DNA of 64,000 bases from Auanema rhodensis (taxonomy: Eukaryota; Nematoda; Chromadorea; Rhabditida; Rhabditidae). Below, one piece after another: positions 38,501 to 52,280 of the stretch. Below the pieces are notes generated by a model that was not told the DNA's origin, searched no databases, and was given only the letters and a program-made list of their open reading frames with translations. Positions within the stretch are counted from its first letter, which is position 1. Each line of letters opens with the position of its first letter. The stretch spans positions 23,280,476 to 23,344,475 of the forward strand of contig OZ059894.1 of NCBI GenBank assembly GCA_964057225.1, in the 5' to 3' direction. The translations under genes and the position numbers were made by a program.

Positions 38501-39432
38501 CGTGAACTTTAATTTATGCTAATTAAATGTACACGTGATGTGCACTTGGTATGTAACTCGCTTCACGTGAAAGATAAAGAGATGCGGTTTTCAAAATTAG
38601 ATTCCCCATGTCCATATTAGTCTAAAAACAAATTTTTATTGATATTGGTTCATGGTAACCATGACTTTGAAATTTACGTGAACTTTAATTTATGCTTATT
38701 AAATGTACACGTGATGTGCACTTGGTATGTAACTCGCTTCACGTGAAAGATAAAGAGATGCGGTTTTCAAAATTAGATTCCCCATGTCCATATTAGTCTA
38801 AAAACAAATTTTTATTGATATTGGTGCATGGTAACCATGACTTTGAAATTTACGTGAACTTTAATTTATGCTAATTAAATGTACACGTGATGTGCACTTG
38901 GTATGTAACTCGCTTCACGTGAAAGATAAAGAGATGCGGTTTTCAAAATTAGATTTCCCATGTCCATATTAGTCTAAAAACAAATTTTTATTGATATTGG
39001 TGCATGGTAACCATGACTTTGAAATTTACGTGAACTTTAATTTATGCTAATTAAATGTACACGTGATGTGCACTTGGTATGTAACTCGCTTCACGTGAAA
39101 GATAAAGAGATGCGGTTTTCAAAATTAGATTCCCCATGTCCATATTGGTCTAAAAACAAATTTTTATTGATATTGGTTGATGGTAACCATGTCTTTGAAA
39201 TTTACGTGAACTTTAATTTATGCTAATTAAATGTACACGTGATGTGCACTTGGTATGTAACTCGCTTCACGTGAAAGATAAAGAGATGCGGTTTTCAAAA
39301 TTAGATTCCCCATGTCCATATTAGTCTAAAAACAAATTTTTATTGATATTGGTTCATGGTAACCATGACTTTGAAATTTACGTGAACTTTAATTTATGCT
39401 TATTGAATGTACACGTGATGTGCACTTGGTAT
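32569..39432 (+). repeat. Satellite domain 5 (CACGTAAAAG, TTGATGG, TGCTTATT variants)
   Basis: CACGTAAAAG monomers lie at 33097, 33977, 34505, 35209 and 37321, usually followed by TGCATGG and AAACTTACG monomers in units of 3 to 5. From 35561 the markers change to CACGTGGAAG with TAGTTTA, TGTTCATATT, TTGATGG with CATGTCTTTG, and TGCTTATT. 35209-36968 recurs as 37497-39432, first at an offset of 2288 bp and then 2464 bp, because the second copy has one extra TTGATGG monomer (38377). Confidence 0.8.
36265..36968 (+). repeat. 4-monomer segment duplicated 2464 bp downstream
   Basis: 36265-36968 matches 38729-39432. Both copies carry the rare change of ATTAGTCT to ATTGGTCT (36617 and 39081) together with TTGATGG, CATGTCTTTG and then TGCTTATTGAATG (36793 and 39257). 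The A-to-G change removes a TAG stop and opens an accidental 60-codon frame at 36580-36762 and 39044-39226. It is a useful marker of the duplication but not a gene. Confidence 0.85.
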
Positions 39433-41544
39433 GTAACTCGCTTCACGTGAAAGATAAAGAGATGCGGTTTTCAAAATTAGATTCCCCATGTCCATATTAG
39501 TCTAAAAACAAATTTTTATTGATATTGGTGCATGGTAACCATGACTTTGAAATTTACGTGAACTTTAATTTATGCTAATTAAATGTACACGTGATGTGCA
39601 CTTGGTATGTAACTCGCTTCACGTGAAAGATAAAGAGATGCGGTTTTCAAAATTAGATTCCCCATGTTCATATTAGTCTAAAAACAAATTTTTATTGATA
39701 TTGGTTCATGGTAACCATGACTTTGAAATTTACGTGAACTTTAATTTATGCTAATTAAATGTACACGTGATGTGCACTTGGTATGTAACTCGCTTCACGT
39801 GAAAGATAAAGAGATGCGGTTTTCAAAATTAGATTCCCCATGTCCATATTAGTCTAAAAACAAATTTTTATTGATATTGGTGCATGGTAACCATGACTTT
39901 GAAATTTACGTGAACTTTAATTTATGCTAATTAAATGTACACGTGATGTGCACTTGGTATGTAACTCGCTTCACGTGAAAGATAAAGAGATGCGGTTTTC
40001 AAAATTAGATTCCCCATGTTCATATTAGTTTAAAAACAAATTTTTATTGATATTGGTTCATGGTAACCATGACTTTGAAATTTACGTGAACTTTAATTTA
40101 TGCTAATTAAATGTACACGTGATGTGCACTTGGTATGTAACTCGCTTCACGTGGAAGATAAAAAGATGCGGTTTCCAAAATTAGATTCCCCATGTCGATA
40201 TTAGTCTAAAAACAAGTTTTTATTGATATTGGTGCATGGTAACCATGACTTTGAAATTTAAGTGAACTTTAATTTATGCTAATTAAATGTACACGTGATG
40301 TGCACTTGGTATGTAACTCGCTTCACGTGAAAGATAAAGAGATGCGGTTTTCAAAATTAGATTTCCCATGTCCATATTAGTCTAAAAACAAATTTTTATT
40401 GATATTGGTGCATGGTAACCATGACTTTGAAATTTACGTGAACTTTAATTTATGCTAATTAAATGTACACGTGATGTGCACTTGGTATGTAACTCGCTTC
40501 ACGTGAAAGATAAAGAGATGCGGTTTCCAAAATTAGATTCCCCATGTCCATATTAGTCTAAAAACAAATTTTTATTGATATTGGTTGATGGTAACCATGT
40601 CTTTGAAATTTACGTGAACTTTAATTTATGCTAATTAAATGTACACGTGATGTGCACTTGGTATGTAACTCGCTTCACGTGAAAGATAAAGAGATGCGGT
40701 TTTCAAAATTAGATTCCTCATGTCCATATTAGTTTAAAAACAAATTTTTATTGATATTGGTGCATGGTAACAATGACTTTGAAATTTACGTGAACTTTAA
40801 TTTATGCTAATTAAATGTACACGTGATGTGCACTTGGTATGTAACTCGCTTCACGTGAAAGATAAAGAGATGCGGTTTTCAAAATTAGATTCCCCATGTT
40901 CATATTAGTCTAAAAACAAATTTTTATTGATATTGGTTCATGGTAACCATGACTTTGAAATTTACGTGAACTTTAATTTATGCTAATTAAATGTACACGT
41001 GATGTGCACTTGGTATGTAACTCGCTTCACGTGGAAGATAAAGAGATGCGGTTTTCAAAATTAGATTCCACATGTCCATATTAGTCTAAAAACAAATTTT
41101 TATTGATATTGGTGCATGGTAACCATGACTTTGAAATTTACGTGAACTTTAATTTATGCTAATTAAATGTACACGTGATGTGCACTTGGTATGTAACTCG
41201 CTTCACGTGAAAGATAAAGAGATGCGGTTTTCAAAATTAGATTCCCCATGTCCATATTAGTCTAAAAACAAATTTTTTTTGATATTGGTTCATGGTAACC
41301 ATGACTTTGAAATTTACGTGAACTTTAATTTATGCTAATTAAATGTACACGTGATGTGCACTTGGTATGTAACTCGCTTCACGTGAAAGATAAAGAGATG
41401 CGGTTTTCAAAATTAGATTCCCCATGTCTATATTAGTCTAAAAACAAATTTTTATTGATATTGGTTCATGGTAACCATGACTTTGAAATTTACGTGAACT
41501 TTAATTTATGCTAATTAAATGTACACGTGATGTGCACTTGGTAT

Positions 41545-41896
41545 GTAACTCGCTTCACGTGAAAGATAAAGAGATGCGGTTTTCAAAATTAGATTCCCCA
41601 TGTTCATATTAGTCTAAAAACAAATTTTTATTGATATTGGTTCATGGTAACCATGACTTTGAAATTTACGTGAACTTTAATTTATGCTTATTAAATGTAC
41701 ACGTGATGTGCACTTGGTATGTAACTCGCTTCACGTGAAAGATAAAGAGATGCGGTTTTCAAAATTAGATTCCCCATGTTCATATTAGTCTAAAAACAAA
41801 TTTTTATTGATATTGGTTCATGGTAACCATGACTTTGAAATTTACGTGAACTTTAATTTATGCTTATTAAATGTACACGTGATGTGCACTTGGTAT
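41545..41896 (+). repeat. Tandem duplication of a single monomer
   Basis: The monomers at 41545 and 41721 read identically, both with CATGTTCATATT and TGCTTATTAAATG. This points to a recent single-unit duplication. Confidence 0.85.
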
Positions 41897-42248
41897 GTAA
41901 CTCGCTTCACGTGAAAGATAAAGAGATGCGGTTTTCAAAATTAGATTCCCCATGTCCATATTAGTTTAAAAACAAATTTTTATTGATATTGGTGCATGGT
42001 AACCATGACTTTGAAATTTACGTGAACTTTAATTTATGCTAATTGAATGTACACGTGATGTGCACTTGGTATGTAACTCGCTTCACGTGAAAGATAAAGA
42101 GATGCGGTTTTCAAAATTAGATTTCCCATGTTCATATTAGTCTAAAAACAAATTTTTATTGATATTGGTTCATGGTAACCATGACTTTGAAATTTACGTG
42201 AACTTTAATTTATGCTAATTAAATGTACACGTGATGTGCACTTGGTAT

Positions 42249-45200
42249 GTAACTCGCTTCACGTGGAAGATAAAAAGATGCGGTTTCCAAAATTAGATTC
42301 CCCATGTCCATATTAGTCTAAAAACAAGTTTTTATTGATATTGGTGCATGGTAACCATGACTTTGAAATTTAAGTGAACTTTAATTTATGCTAATTAAAT
42401 GTACACGTGATGTGCACTTGGTATGTAACTCGCTTCACGTGAAAGATAAAGAGATGCGGTTTTCAAAATTAGATTCCCCATGTCCATATTAGTCTAAAAA
42501 CAAATTTTTATTGATATTGGTTCATGGTAACCATGACTTTGAAACTTACGTGAACTTTAATTTATGCTAATTAAATGTACACGTGATGTGCACTTGGTAT
42601 GTAACTCGCTTCACGTGAAAGATAAAGAGATGCGGTTTTCAAAATTAGATTCCCCATGTCCATATTAGTCTAAAAACAAATTTTTATTGATATTGGTGCA
42701 TCGTAACCATGACTTTGAAATTTACGTGAACTTTATTTTATGCTGATTAAATGTACACGTGATGTGCACTTGGTATGTAACTCGCTTCACGTGAAAGATA
42801 AAGAGATGCGGTTTTCAAAATTAGATTCCCCATGTCTATATTAGTCTAAAAACAAATTTTTATTGATATTGGTTCATGGTAACCATGACTTTGAAATTTA
42901 CGTGAACTTTAATTTATGCTAATTAAATGTACACGTGATGTGCACTTGGTATGTAACTCGCTTCACGTGAAAGATAAAGAGATGCGGTTTTCAAAATTAG
43001 ATTCCCCATGTTCATATTAGTCTAAAAACAAATTTTTATTGATATTGGTTCATGGTAACCATGACTTTGAAATTTACGTGAACTTTAATTTATGCTTATT
43101 AAATGTACACGTGATGTGCACTTGGTGTGTAACTCGCTTCACCTGAAAGATAAAGAGATGCGGTTTTCAAAATTAGATTCCCCATGTCCATATTAGTCTA
43201 AAAACAAATTTTTATTGATATTGGTTCATGGTAACCATGACTTTGAAATTTACGTGAAATTTAATTTATGCTAATTAAATGTACACGTGATGTGCACTTG
43301 GTATGTAACTCGCTTCACGTGAAAGATAAAGAGATGCGGTTTTCAAAATTAGATTCCCCATGTCCATATTAGTTTAAAAACAAATTTTTATTGATATTGG
43401 TGCATGGTAACCATGACTTTGAAATTTACGTGAACTTTAATTTATGCTAATTAAATGTACACGTGATGTGCACTTGGTATGTAACTCGCTTCACGTGAAA
43501 GATAAAGAGATGCGGTTTTCAAAATTAGATTCCCCATGTTCATATTAGTCTAAAAACAAATTTTTATTGATATTGGTTCATGGTAACCATGACTTTGAAA
43601 TTTACGTGAACTTTAATTTATGCTTATTAAATGTACACGTGATGTGCACTTGGTATGTAACTCGCTTCACGTGAAAGATAAAGAGATGCGGTTTTCAAAA
43701 TTAGATTCCTCATGTCCATATTAGTTTAAAAACAAATTTTTATTGATATTGGTGCATGGTAACCATGACTTTGAAATTTACGTGAACTTTAATTTATGCT
43801 AATTAAATGTACACGTGATGTGCACTTGGTATGTAACTCGCTTCACGTGAAAGATAAAGAGATGCGGTTTTCAAAATTAGATTCTTCATGTTCATATTAG
43901 TTTAAAAACAAATTTTTATTGATATTGGTTCATGGTAACCATGACTTTGAAATTTACGTGAACTTTAATTTATGCTAATTAAATGTACACGTGATGTGCA
44001 CTTGGTATGTAACTCGCTTCACGTGGAAGATAAAAAGATGCGGTTTCCAAAATTAGATTCCCCATGTCCATATTAGTCTAAAAACAAGTTTTTATTGATA
44101 TTGGTGCATGGTAACCATGACTTTGAAATTTAAGTGAACTTTAATTTATGCTAATTAAATGTACACGTGATGTGCACTTGGTATGTAACTCGCTTCACGT
44201 GAAAGATAAAGAGATGCGGTTTTCAAAATTAGATTCCCCATGTCCATATTAGTCTAAAAACAAATTTTTATTGATATTGGTTCATGGTAACCATGACTTT
44301 GAAACTTACGTGAACTTTAATTTATGCTAATTAAATGTACACGTGATGTGCACTTGGTATGTAACTCGCTTCACGTGAAAGATAAAGAGATGCGGTTTTC
44401 AAAATTAGATTCCCCATGTCCATATTAGTCTAAAAACAAATTTTTATTGATATTGGTGCATCGTAACCATGACTTTGAAATTTACGTGAACTTTAATTTA
44501 TGCTAATTAAATGTACACGTGATGTGCACTTGGTATGTAACTCGCTTCACGTGAAAGATAAAGAGATGCGGTTTTCAAAATTAGATTCCCCATGTCCATA
44601 TTAGTCTAAAAACAAATTTTTATTGATATTGGTTCATGGTAACCATGACTTTGAAATTTACGTGAACTTTAATTTATGCTAATTAAATGTACACGTGATG
44701 TGCACTTGGTATGTAACTCGCTTCACGTGAAAGATAAAGAGATGCGGTTTTCAAAATTAGATTCCCCATGTCCATATTAGTCTAAAAAAAAATTTTTATT
44801 GATATTGGTTCATGGTAACCATGACTTTGAAATTTACGTGAACTTTAATTTATGCTAATTAAATGTACACGTGATGTGCACTTGGTATGTAACTCGCTTC
44901 ACGTGAAAGATAAAGAGATGCGGTTTTCAAAATTAGACTCCTCATGTCCATATTAGTTTAAAAACAAATTTGTATTGATATTGGTGCATGGTAACCATGA
45001 CTTTGAAATTTACGTGAACTTTAATTTATGCTAATTAAATGTACACGTGATGTGCACTTGGTATGTAACTCGCTTCACGTGAAAGATAAAGAGATGCGGT
45101 TTTCAAAATTAGATTCCCCATGTTCATATTAGTCTAAAAACAAATTTTTATTGATATTGGTGCATGGTAACCATGACTCTGAAATTTACGTGAACTTTAA

Positions 45201-45944
45201 TTTATGCTAATTAAATGTACACGTGATGTTCACTTGGTATGTAACTCGCTTCACGTGAAAGATAAAGAGATGCGGTTTTCAAAATTAGATTCCCCATGTC
45301 CATATTAGTCTAAAAACAAATTTTTATTGATATTGGTTCATGGTAACCATGACTTTGAAATTTACGTGAACTTTAATTTATGCTAATTAAATGTACACGT
45401 GATGTGCACTTGGTATGTAACTCGCTTCACGTGAAAGATAAAGAGATGCGGTTTTCAAAATTAGATTCCCCATGTCCATATTAGTCTAAAAACAAATTTT
45501 TATTGATATTGGTTCATGGTAACCATGACTTTGAAATTTACGTGAACTTTAATTTATGCTTATTAAATGTACACGTGATGTGCACTTGGTATGTAACTCG
45601 CTTCACGTGAAAGATAAAGAGATGCGGTTCTCAAAATTAGATTCCCCATTTCCATATTAGTTTAAAAACAAATTTTTATTGATATTGGTGCATGGTAACC
45701 ATGACTTTGAAATTTACGTGAACTTTAATTTATGCTAATTAAATGTACACGTGATGTGCACTTGGTATGTAACTCGCTTCACGTGAAAGATAAAGAGATG
45801 CGGTTTTCAAAATTAGATTCCCCATGTTCATATTAGTCTAAAAACAAATTTTTATTGATATTGGTTCATGGTAACCATGACTTTGAAATTTACGTGAACT
45901 TTAATTTATGCTAATTAAATGTACACGTGATGTGCACTTGGTAT
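42249..45944 (+). repeat. Two related 10/11-mer HOR units
   Basis: Units are 42249-44008 (10 monomers) and 44009-45944 (11 monomers). Both begin with CGTGGAAG/AAGTTTTT, then AAACTTACG, then TGCATCG. After the third monomer the order diverges: TGTCTATATT and CACCTG monomers in the first, AGACTCCTC and GACTCTG monomers in the second. The second unit introduces the GACTCTG class that dominates to 55 kb. Confidence 0.7.
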
Positions 45945-48760
45945 GTAACTCGCTTCACGTGGAAGATAAAAAGATGCGGTTTCCAAAATTAGATTCCCCA
46001 TGTCCATATTAGTCTAAAAACAAGTTTTTATTGATATTGGTGCATGGTAACCATGACTTTGAAATTTAAGTGAACTTTAATTTATGCTAATTAAATGTAC
46101 ACGTGATGTGCACTTGGTATGTAACTCGCTTCACGTGAAAGATAAAGAGATGCGGTTTTCAAAATTAGATTCCCCATGTCCATATTAGTCTAAAAACAAA
46201 TTTTTATTGATATTGGTGCATCGTAACCATGACTTTGAAATTTACGTGAACTTTAATTTATGCTAATTAAATGTACACGTAATGTGCACTTGGTATGTAA
46301 CTCGCTTCACGTGAAAGATAAAGAGATGCGGTTTTCAAAATTAGATTCCCCATGTCCATATTAGTCTAAAAACAAATTTTTATTGATTTTGGTTCATGGT
46401 AACCATGACTTTGAAATTTACGTGAACTTTAATTTATGCTAATTAAATGTACACGTGATGTGCACTTGGTATGTAACTCGCTTCACGTGAAAGATAAAGA
46501 GATGCGGTTTTCAAAATTAGATTCCCCATGTCCATATTAGTCTAAAAACAAATTTTTATTGATATTGGTTCATGGTAACCATGACTTTGAAATTTACGTG
46601 AACTTTAATTTCTGCTAATTAAATGTACACGTGATGTACACTTGGTATGTAACTCGCTTCACGTGAAAGATAAAGAGATGCGGTTTTCAAAATTAGACTC
46701 CTCATGTCCATATTAGTTCAAAAACAAATTTTTATTGATATTGGTGCATGGTAACCATGACTTTGAAATTTACGTGAACTTTAATTTATGCTAATTAAAT
46801 GTACACGTGATGTGCACTTGGTATGTAACTCGCTTCACGTGAAAGATAAAGAGATGCGGTTTTCAAAATTAGATTCCCCATGTTCATATTAGTCTAAAAA
46901 CTAATTTTTATTGATATTGGTGCATGGTAACCATGACTCTGAAATTTACGTGAACTTTAATTTATGCTAATTAAATGTACACGTGATGTTCACTTGGTAT
47001 GTAACTCGCTTCACGTGAAAGATAAAGAGATGCGGTTTTCAAAATTAGATTCCCCATGTCCATATTAGTCTAAAAACAAATTTTTATTGATATTGGTTCA
47101 TGGTAACCATGACTTTGAAATTTACGTGAACTTTAATTTATGCTAATTAAATTTACACGTGATGTGCACTTGGTATGTAACTCGCTTCACGTGAAAGATA
47201 AAGAGATGCGGTTTTCAAAATTAGATTCCCCATGTCCATATTAGTCTAAAAACAAATTTTTATTGATATTGGTTCATGGTAACCATGACTTTGAAATTTA
47301 CGTGAACTTTAATTTATGCTAATTAAATGTACACGTGATGTGCACTTGGTATGTAACTCGCTTCACGTGAAAGATAAAGAGATGCGGTTTTCAAAATTAG
47401 ATTCCCCATGTCCATATTAGTCTAAAAACAAATTTTTATTGATATTGGTTCATGGTAATCATGACTTTGAAATTTACGTGAACTTTAATTTATGCTAATT
47501 AAATGTACACGTGATGTGCACTTGGTATGTAACTCGCTTCACGTGAAAGATAAAGAGATGCGGTTTTCAAAATTAGATTCCCCATGTCCATATTAGTCTA
47601 AAAACAAATTTTTATTGATATTGGTTCATGGTAACCATGACTTTGAAACTTACGTGAACTTTAATTTATGCTAATTAAATGTACACGTGATGTGCACTTG
47701 GTATGTAACTCGCTTCACGTGAAAGATAAAGAGATGCAGTTTTCAAAATTAGATTCCCCATGTCCATATTAGTCTAAAAACAAATTTTTATTGATATTGG
47801 TTCATGGTAACCATGTCTTTGAAAATTACGTGAACTTTAATTTATGCTAATTAAATGTACACGTGATGTGCACTTGGTATGTAACTCGCTTCACGTGAAA
47901 GATAGAGAGATGCGGTTTTCAAAATTAGATTCCCCATGTCCATATTAGTCTAAAAACAAATTTTTATTGATATTGGTTCATGGTAACCATGACTTTGAAA
48001 TTTACGTGAACTTTAATTTATGCTAATTAAATGTACACGTGATGTGCACTTGGTATGTAACTCGCTTCACGTGAAAGATAAAGAGATGCGGTTTTCAAAA
48101 TTAGATTCCCCATGTTCATATTAGTCTAAAAACAAATTTTTATTGATATTGGTGCATGGTAACCATGACTCTGAAATTTACGTGAACTTTAATTTATGCT
48201 AATTAAATGTACACGTGATGTGCACTTGGTATGTAACTCGCTTCACGTGAAAGATAGAGAGATGCGGTTTTCAAAATTAGATTCCCCATGTCCATATTAG
48301 TCTAAAAACAAATTTTTATTGATATTGGTGCATGGTAACCATGACTTTGAAATTTACGTGAACTTTAATTTATGCTAATTAAATGTACACGTGATGTGCA
48401 CTTGGTATGTAACTCGCTTCACGTGAAAGATAAAGAGATGCGGTTTTCAAAATTAGATTCCCCATGTTCATATTAGTCTAAAAACAAATTTTTATTGATA
48501 TTAGTGCATGGTAACCATGACTCTGAAATTTACGTGAACTTTAATTTATGCTAATTAAATGTACACGTGATGTTCACTTGGTATGTAACTCGCTTCACGT
48601 GAAAGATAAAGAGATGCGGTTTTCAAAATTAGATTCCCCATGTCCATATTAGTCTAAAAACAAGTTTTTATTGATATTGGTGCATGGTAACCATGACTTT
48701 GAAATTTACGTGAACTTTAATTTATGCTTATTAAATGTACACGTGATGTGCACTTGGTAT
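45593..48760 (+). repeat. 18-mer HOR unit (3168 bp)
   Basis: 45593-47176 recurs at 48761-50344 with an 18-monomer offset: CGGTTCTC/CATTTCC (45593/48761), CGTGGAAG (45945/49113), TGCATCG with ACGTAATG (46121/49289), GATTTTGG (46297/49465), AATTTCTGC with GTACACTTGG (46473/49641), AGACTCCTC with TAGTTCA (46649/49817), AAACTAATTTTT (46825/49993) and AAATTTACACG (47001/50169). The next part of the second unit (50345, GATAGAGAG) matches 47881, so 47177-47880 (four monomers) is missing there. Confidence 0.88.
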
Positions 48761-49464
48761 GTAACTCGCTTCACGTGAAAGATAAAGAGATGCGGTTCTC
48801 AAAATTAGATTCCCCATTTCCATATTAGTTTAAAAACAAATTTTTATTGATATTGGTGCATGGTAACCATGACTTTGAAATTTACGTGAACTTTAATTTA
48901 TGCTAATTAAATGTACACGTGATGTGCACTTGGTATGTAACTCGCTTCACGTGAAAGATAAAGAGATGCGGTTTTCAAAATTAGATTCCCCATGTTCATA
49001 TTAGTCTAAAAACAAATTGTTATTGATATTGGTTCATGGTAACCATGACTTTGAAATTTACGTGAACTTTAATTTATGCTAATTAAATGTACACGTGATG
49101 TGCACTTGGTATGTAACTCGCTTCACGTGGAAGATAAAAAGATGCGGTTTCCAAAATTAGATTCCCCATGTCCATATTAGTCTAAAAACAAGTTTTTATT
49201 GATATTGGTGCATGGTAACCATGACTTTGAAATTTAAGTGAACTTTAATTTATGCTAATTAAATGTACACGTGATGTGCACTTGGTATGTAACTCGCTTC
49301 ACGTGAAAGATAAAGAGATGCGGTTTTCAAAATTAGATTCCCCATGTCCATATTAGTCTAAAAACAAATTTTTATTGATATTGGTGCATCGTAACCATGA
49401 CTTTGAAATTTACGTGAACTTTAATTTATGCTAATTAAATGTACACGTAATGTGCACTTGGTAT

Positions 49465-52280
49465 GTAACTCGCTTCACGTGAAAGATAAAGAGATGCGGT
49501 TTTCAAAATTAGATTCCCCATGTCCATATTAGTCTAAAAACAAATTTTTATTGATTTTGGTTCATGGTAACCATGACTTTGAAATTTACGTGAACTTTAA
49601 TTTATGCTAATTAAATGTACACGTGATGTGCACTTGGTATGTAACTCGCTTCACGTGAAAGATAAAGAGATGCGGTTTTCAAAATTAGATTCCCCATGTC
49701 CATATTAGTCTAAAAACAAATTTTTATTGATATTGGTTCATGGTAACCATGACTTTGAAATTTACGTGAACTTTAATTTCTGCTAATTAAATGTACACGT
49801 GATGTACACTTGGTATGTAACTCGCTTCACGTGAAAGATAAAGAGATGCGGTTTTCAAAATTAGACTCCTCATGTCCATATTAGTTCAAAAACAAATTTT
49901 TATTGATATTGGTGCATGGTAACCATGACTTTGAAATTTACGTGAACTTTAATTTATGCTAATTAAATGTACACGTGATGTGCACTTGGTATGTAACTCG
50001 CTTCACGTGAAAGATAAAGAGATGCGGTTTTCAAAATTAGATTCCCCATGTTCATATTAGTCTAAAAACTAATTTTTATTGATATTGGTGCATGGTAACC
50101 ATGACTCTGAAATTTACGTGAACTTTAATTTATGCTAATTAAATGTACACGTGATGTTCACTTGGTATGTAACTCGCTTCACGTGAAAGATAAAGAGATG
50201 CGGTTTTCAAAATTAGATTCCCCATGTCCATATTAGTCTAAAAACAAATTTTTATTGATATTGGTTCATGGTAACCATGACTTTGAAATTTACGTGAACT
50301 TTAATTTATGCTAATTAAATTTACACGTGATGTGCACTTGGTATGTAACTCGCTTCACGTGAAAGATAGAGAGATGCGGTTTTCAAAATTAGATTCCCCA
50401 TGTCCATATTAGTCTAAAAACAAATTTTTATTGATATTGGTTCATGGTAACCATGACTTTGAAATTTACGTGAACTTTAATTTATGCTAATTAAATGTAC
50501 ACGTGATGTGCACTTGGTATGTAACTCGCTTCACGTGAAAGATAAAGAGATGCGGTTTTCAAAATTAGATTCCCCATGTTCATATTAGTCTAAAAACAAA
50601 TTTTTATTGATATTGGTGCATGGTAACCATGACTCTGAAATTTACGTGAACTTTAATTTATGCTAATTAAATGTACACGTGATGTGCACTTGGTATGTAA
50701 CTCGCTTCACGTGAAAGATAAAGAGATGCGGTTTTCAAAATTAGATTCCCCATGTTCATATTAGTCTAAAAACAAATTTTTATTGATATTGGTTCATGGT
50801 AACCATGACTTTGAAATTTACGTGAACTTTAATTTATGCTAATTAAATGTACACGTGATGTGCACTTGGTATGTAACTCGCTTCACGTGGAAGATAAAAA
50901 GATGAGGTTTCCAAAATTAGATTCCCCATGTCCATATTAGTCTAAAAACAAATTTTTATTGATTTTGGTTCATGGTAACCATGACTTTGAAATTTACGTG
51001 AACTTTAATTTATGCTAATTAAATGTACACGTGATGTGCACTTGGTATGTAACTCGCTTCACGTGAAAGATAAAGAGATGCGGTTTTCAAAATTAGATTC
51101 CCCATGTCCATATTAGTCTAAAAACAAATTTTTATTGATATTGGTTCATGGTAACCATGACTTTGAAATTTACGTGAACTTTAATTTCTGCTAATTAAAT
51201 GTACACGTGATGTACACTTGGTATGTAACTCGCTTCACGTGAAAGATAAAGAGATGCGGTTTTCAAAATTAGACTCCTCATGTCCATATTAGTTCAAAAA
51301 CAAATTTTTATTGATATTGGTGCATGGTAACCATGACTTTGAAATTTACGTGAACTTTAATTTATGCTAATTAAATGTACACGTGATGTGCACTTGGTAT
51401 GTAACTCGCTTCACGTGAAAGATAAAGAGATGCGGTTTTCAAAATTAGATTCCCCATGTTCATATTAGTCTAAAAACTAATTTTTATTGATATTGGTGCA
51501 TGGTAACCATGACTCTGAAATTTACGTGAACTTTAATTTATGCTAATTAAATGTACACGTGATGTTCACTTGGTATGTAACTCGCTTCACGTGAAAGATA
51601 AAGAGATGCGGTTTTCAAAATTAGATTCCCCATGTCCATATTAGTCTAAAAACAAATTTTTATTGATATTGGTTCATGGTAACCATGACTTTGAAATTTA
51701 CGTGAACTTTAATTTATGCTAATTAAATTTACACGTGATGTGCACTTGGTATGTAACTCGCTTCACGTGAAAGATAGAGAGATGCGGTTTTCAAAATTAG
51801 ATTCCCCATGTCCATATTAGTCTAAAAACAAATTTTTATTGATATTGGTTCATGGTAACCATGACTTTGAAATTTACGTGAACTTTAATTTATGCTAATT
51901 AAATGTACACGTGATGTGCACTTGGTATGTAACTCGCTTCACGTGAAAGATAAAGAGATGCGGTTTTCAAAATTAGATTCCCCATGTTCATATTAGTCTA
52001 AAAACAAATTTTTATTGATATTGGTGCATGGTAACCATGACTCTGAAATTTACGTGAACTTTAATTTATGCTAATTAAATGTACACGTGATGTGCACTTG
52101 GTATGTAACTCGCTTCACGTGAAAGATAAAGAGATGCGGTTTTCAAAATTAGATTCCCCATGTTCATATTAGTCTAAAAACAAATTTTTATTGATATTGG
52201 TTCATGGTAACCATGACTTTGAAATTTACGTGAACTTTAATTTATGCTAATTAAATGTACACGTGATGTGCACTTGGTAT
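49465..52280 (+). repeat. Two tandem copies of an 8-mer HOR (1408 bp)
   Basis: Copies are 49465-50872 and 50873-52280. Matching landmarks are AATTTCTGC (49641/51049), AGACTCCTC with TAGTTCA (49817/51225), AAACTAATTTTT (49993/51401), AAATTTACACG (50169/51577), GATAGAGAG (50345/51753) and GACTCTG (50521/51929). The first monomer of the second copy is a hybrid that marks the junction. Confidence 0.9.
50873..51048 (+). repeat. Hybrid monomer at an unequal-exchange junction
   Basis: The left half (CGTGGAAG, AAAAAGATGAGG, TTTCCAAAATT) is that of the 52281 class. The right half (AACAAATTTTTATTGATTTTGG, TTCATGG, ACGTG) is that of the 49465/52633 class. In intact units these classes are separated by a TGCATCG monomer. 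The hybrid therefore joins two monomers normally two units apart, turning a 10-mer into an 8-mer. The switch lies between the TTTCC at about 50910 and the T-run at about 50953. Confidence 0.85.
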
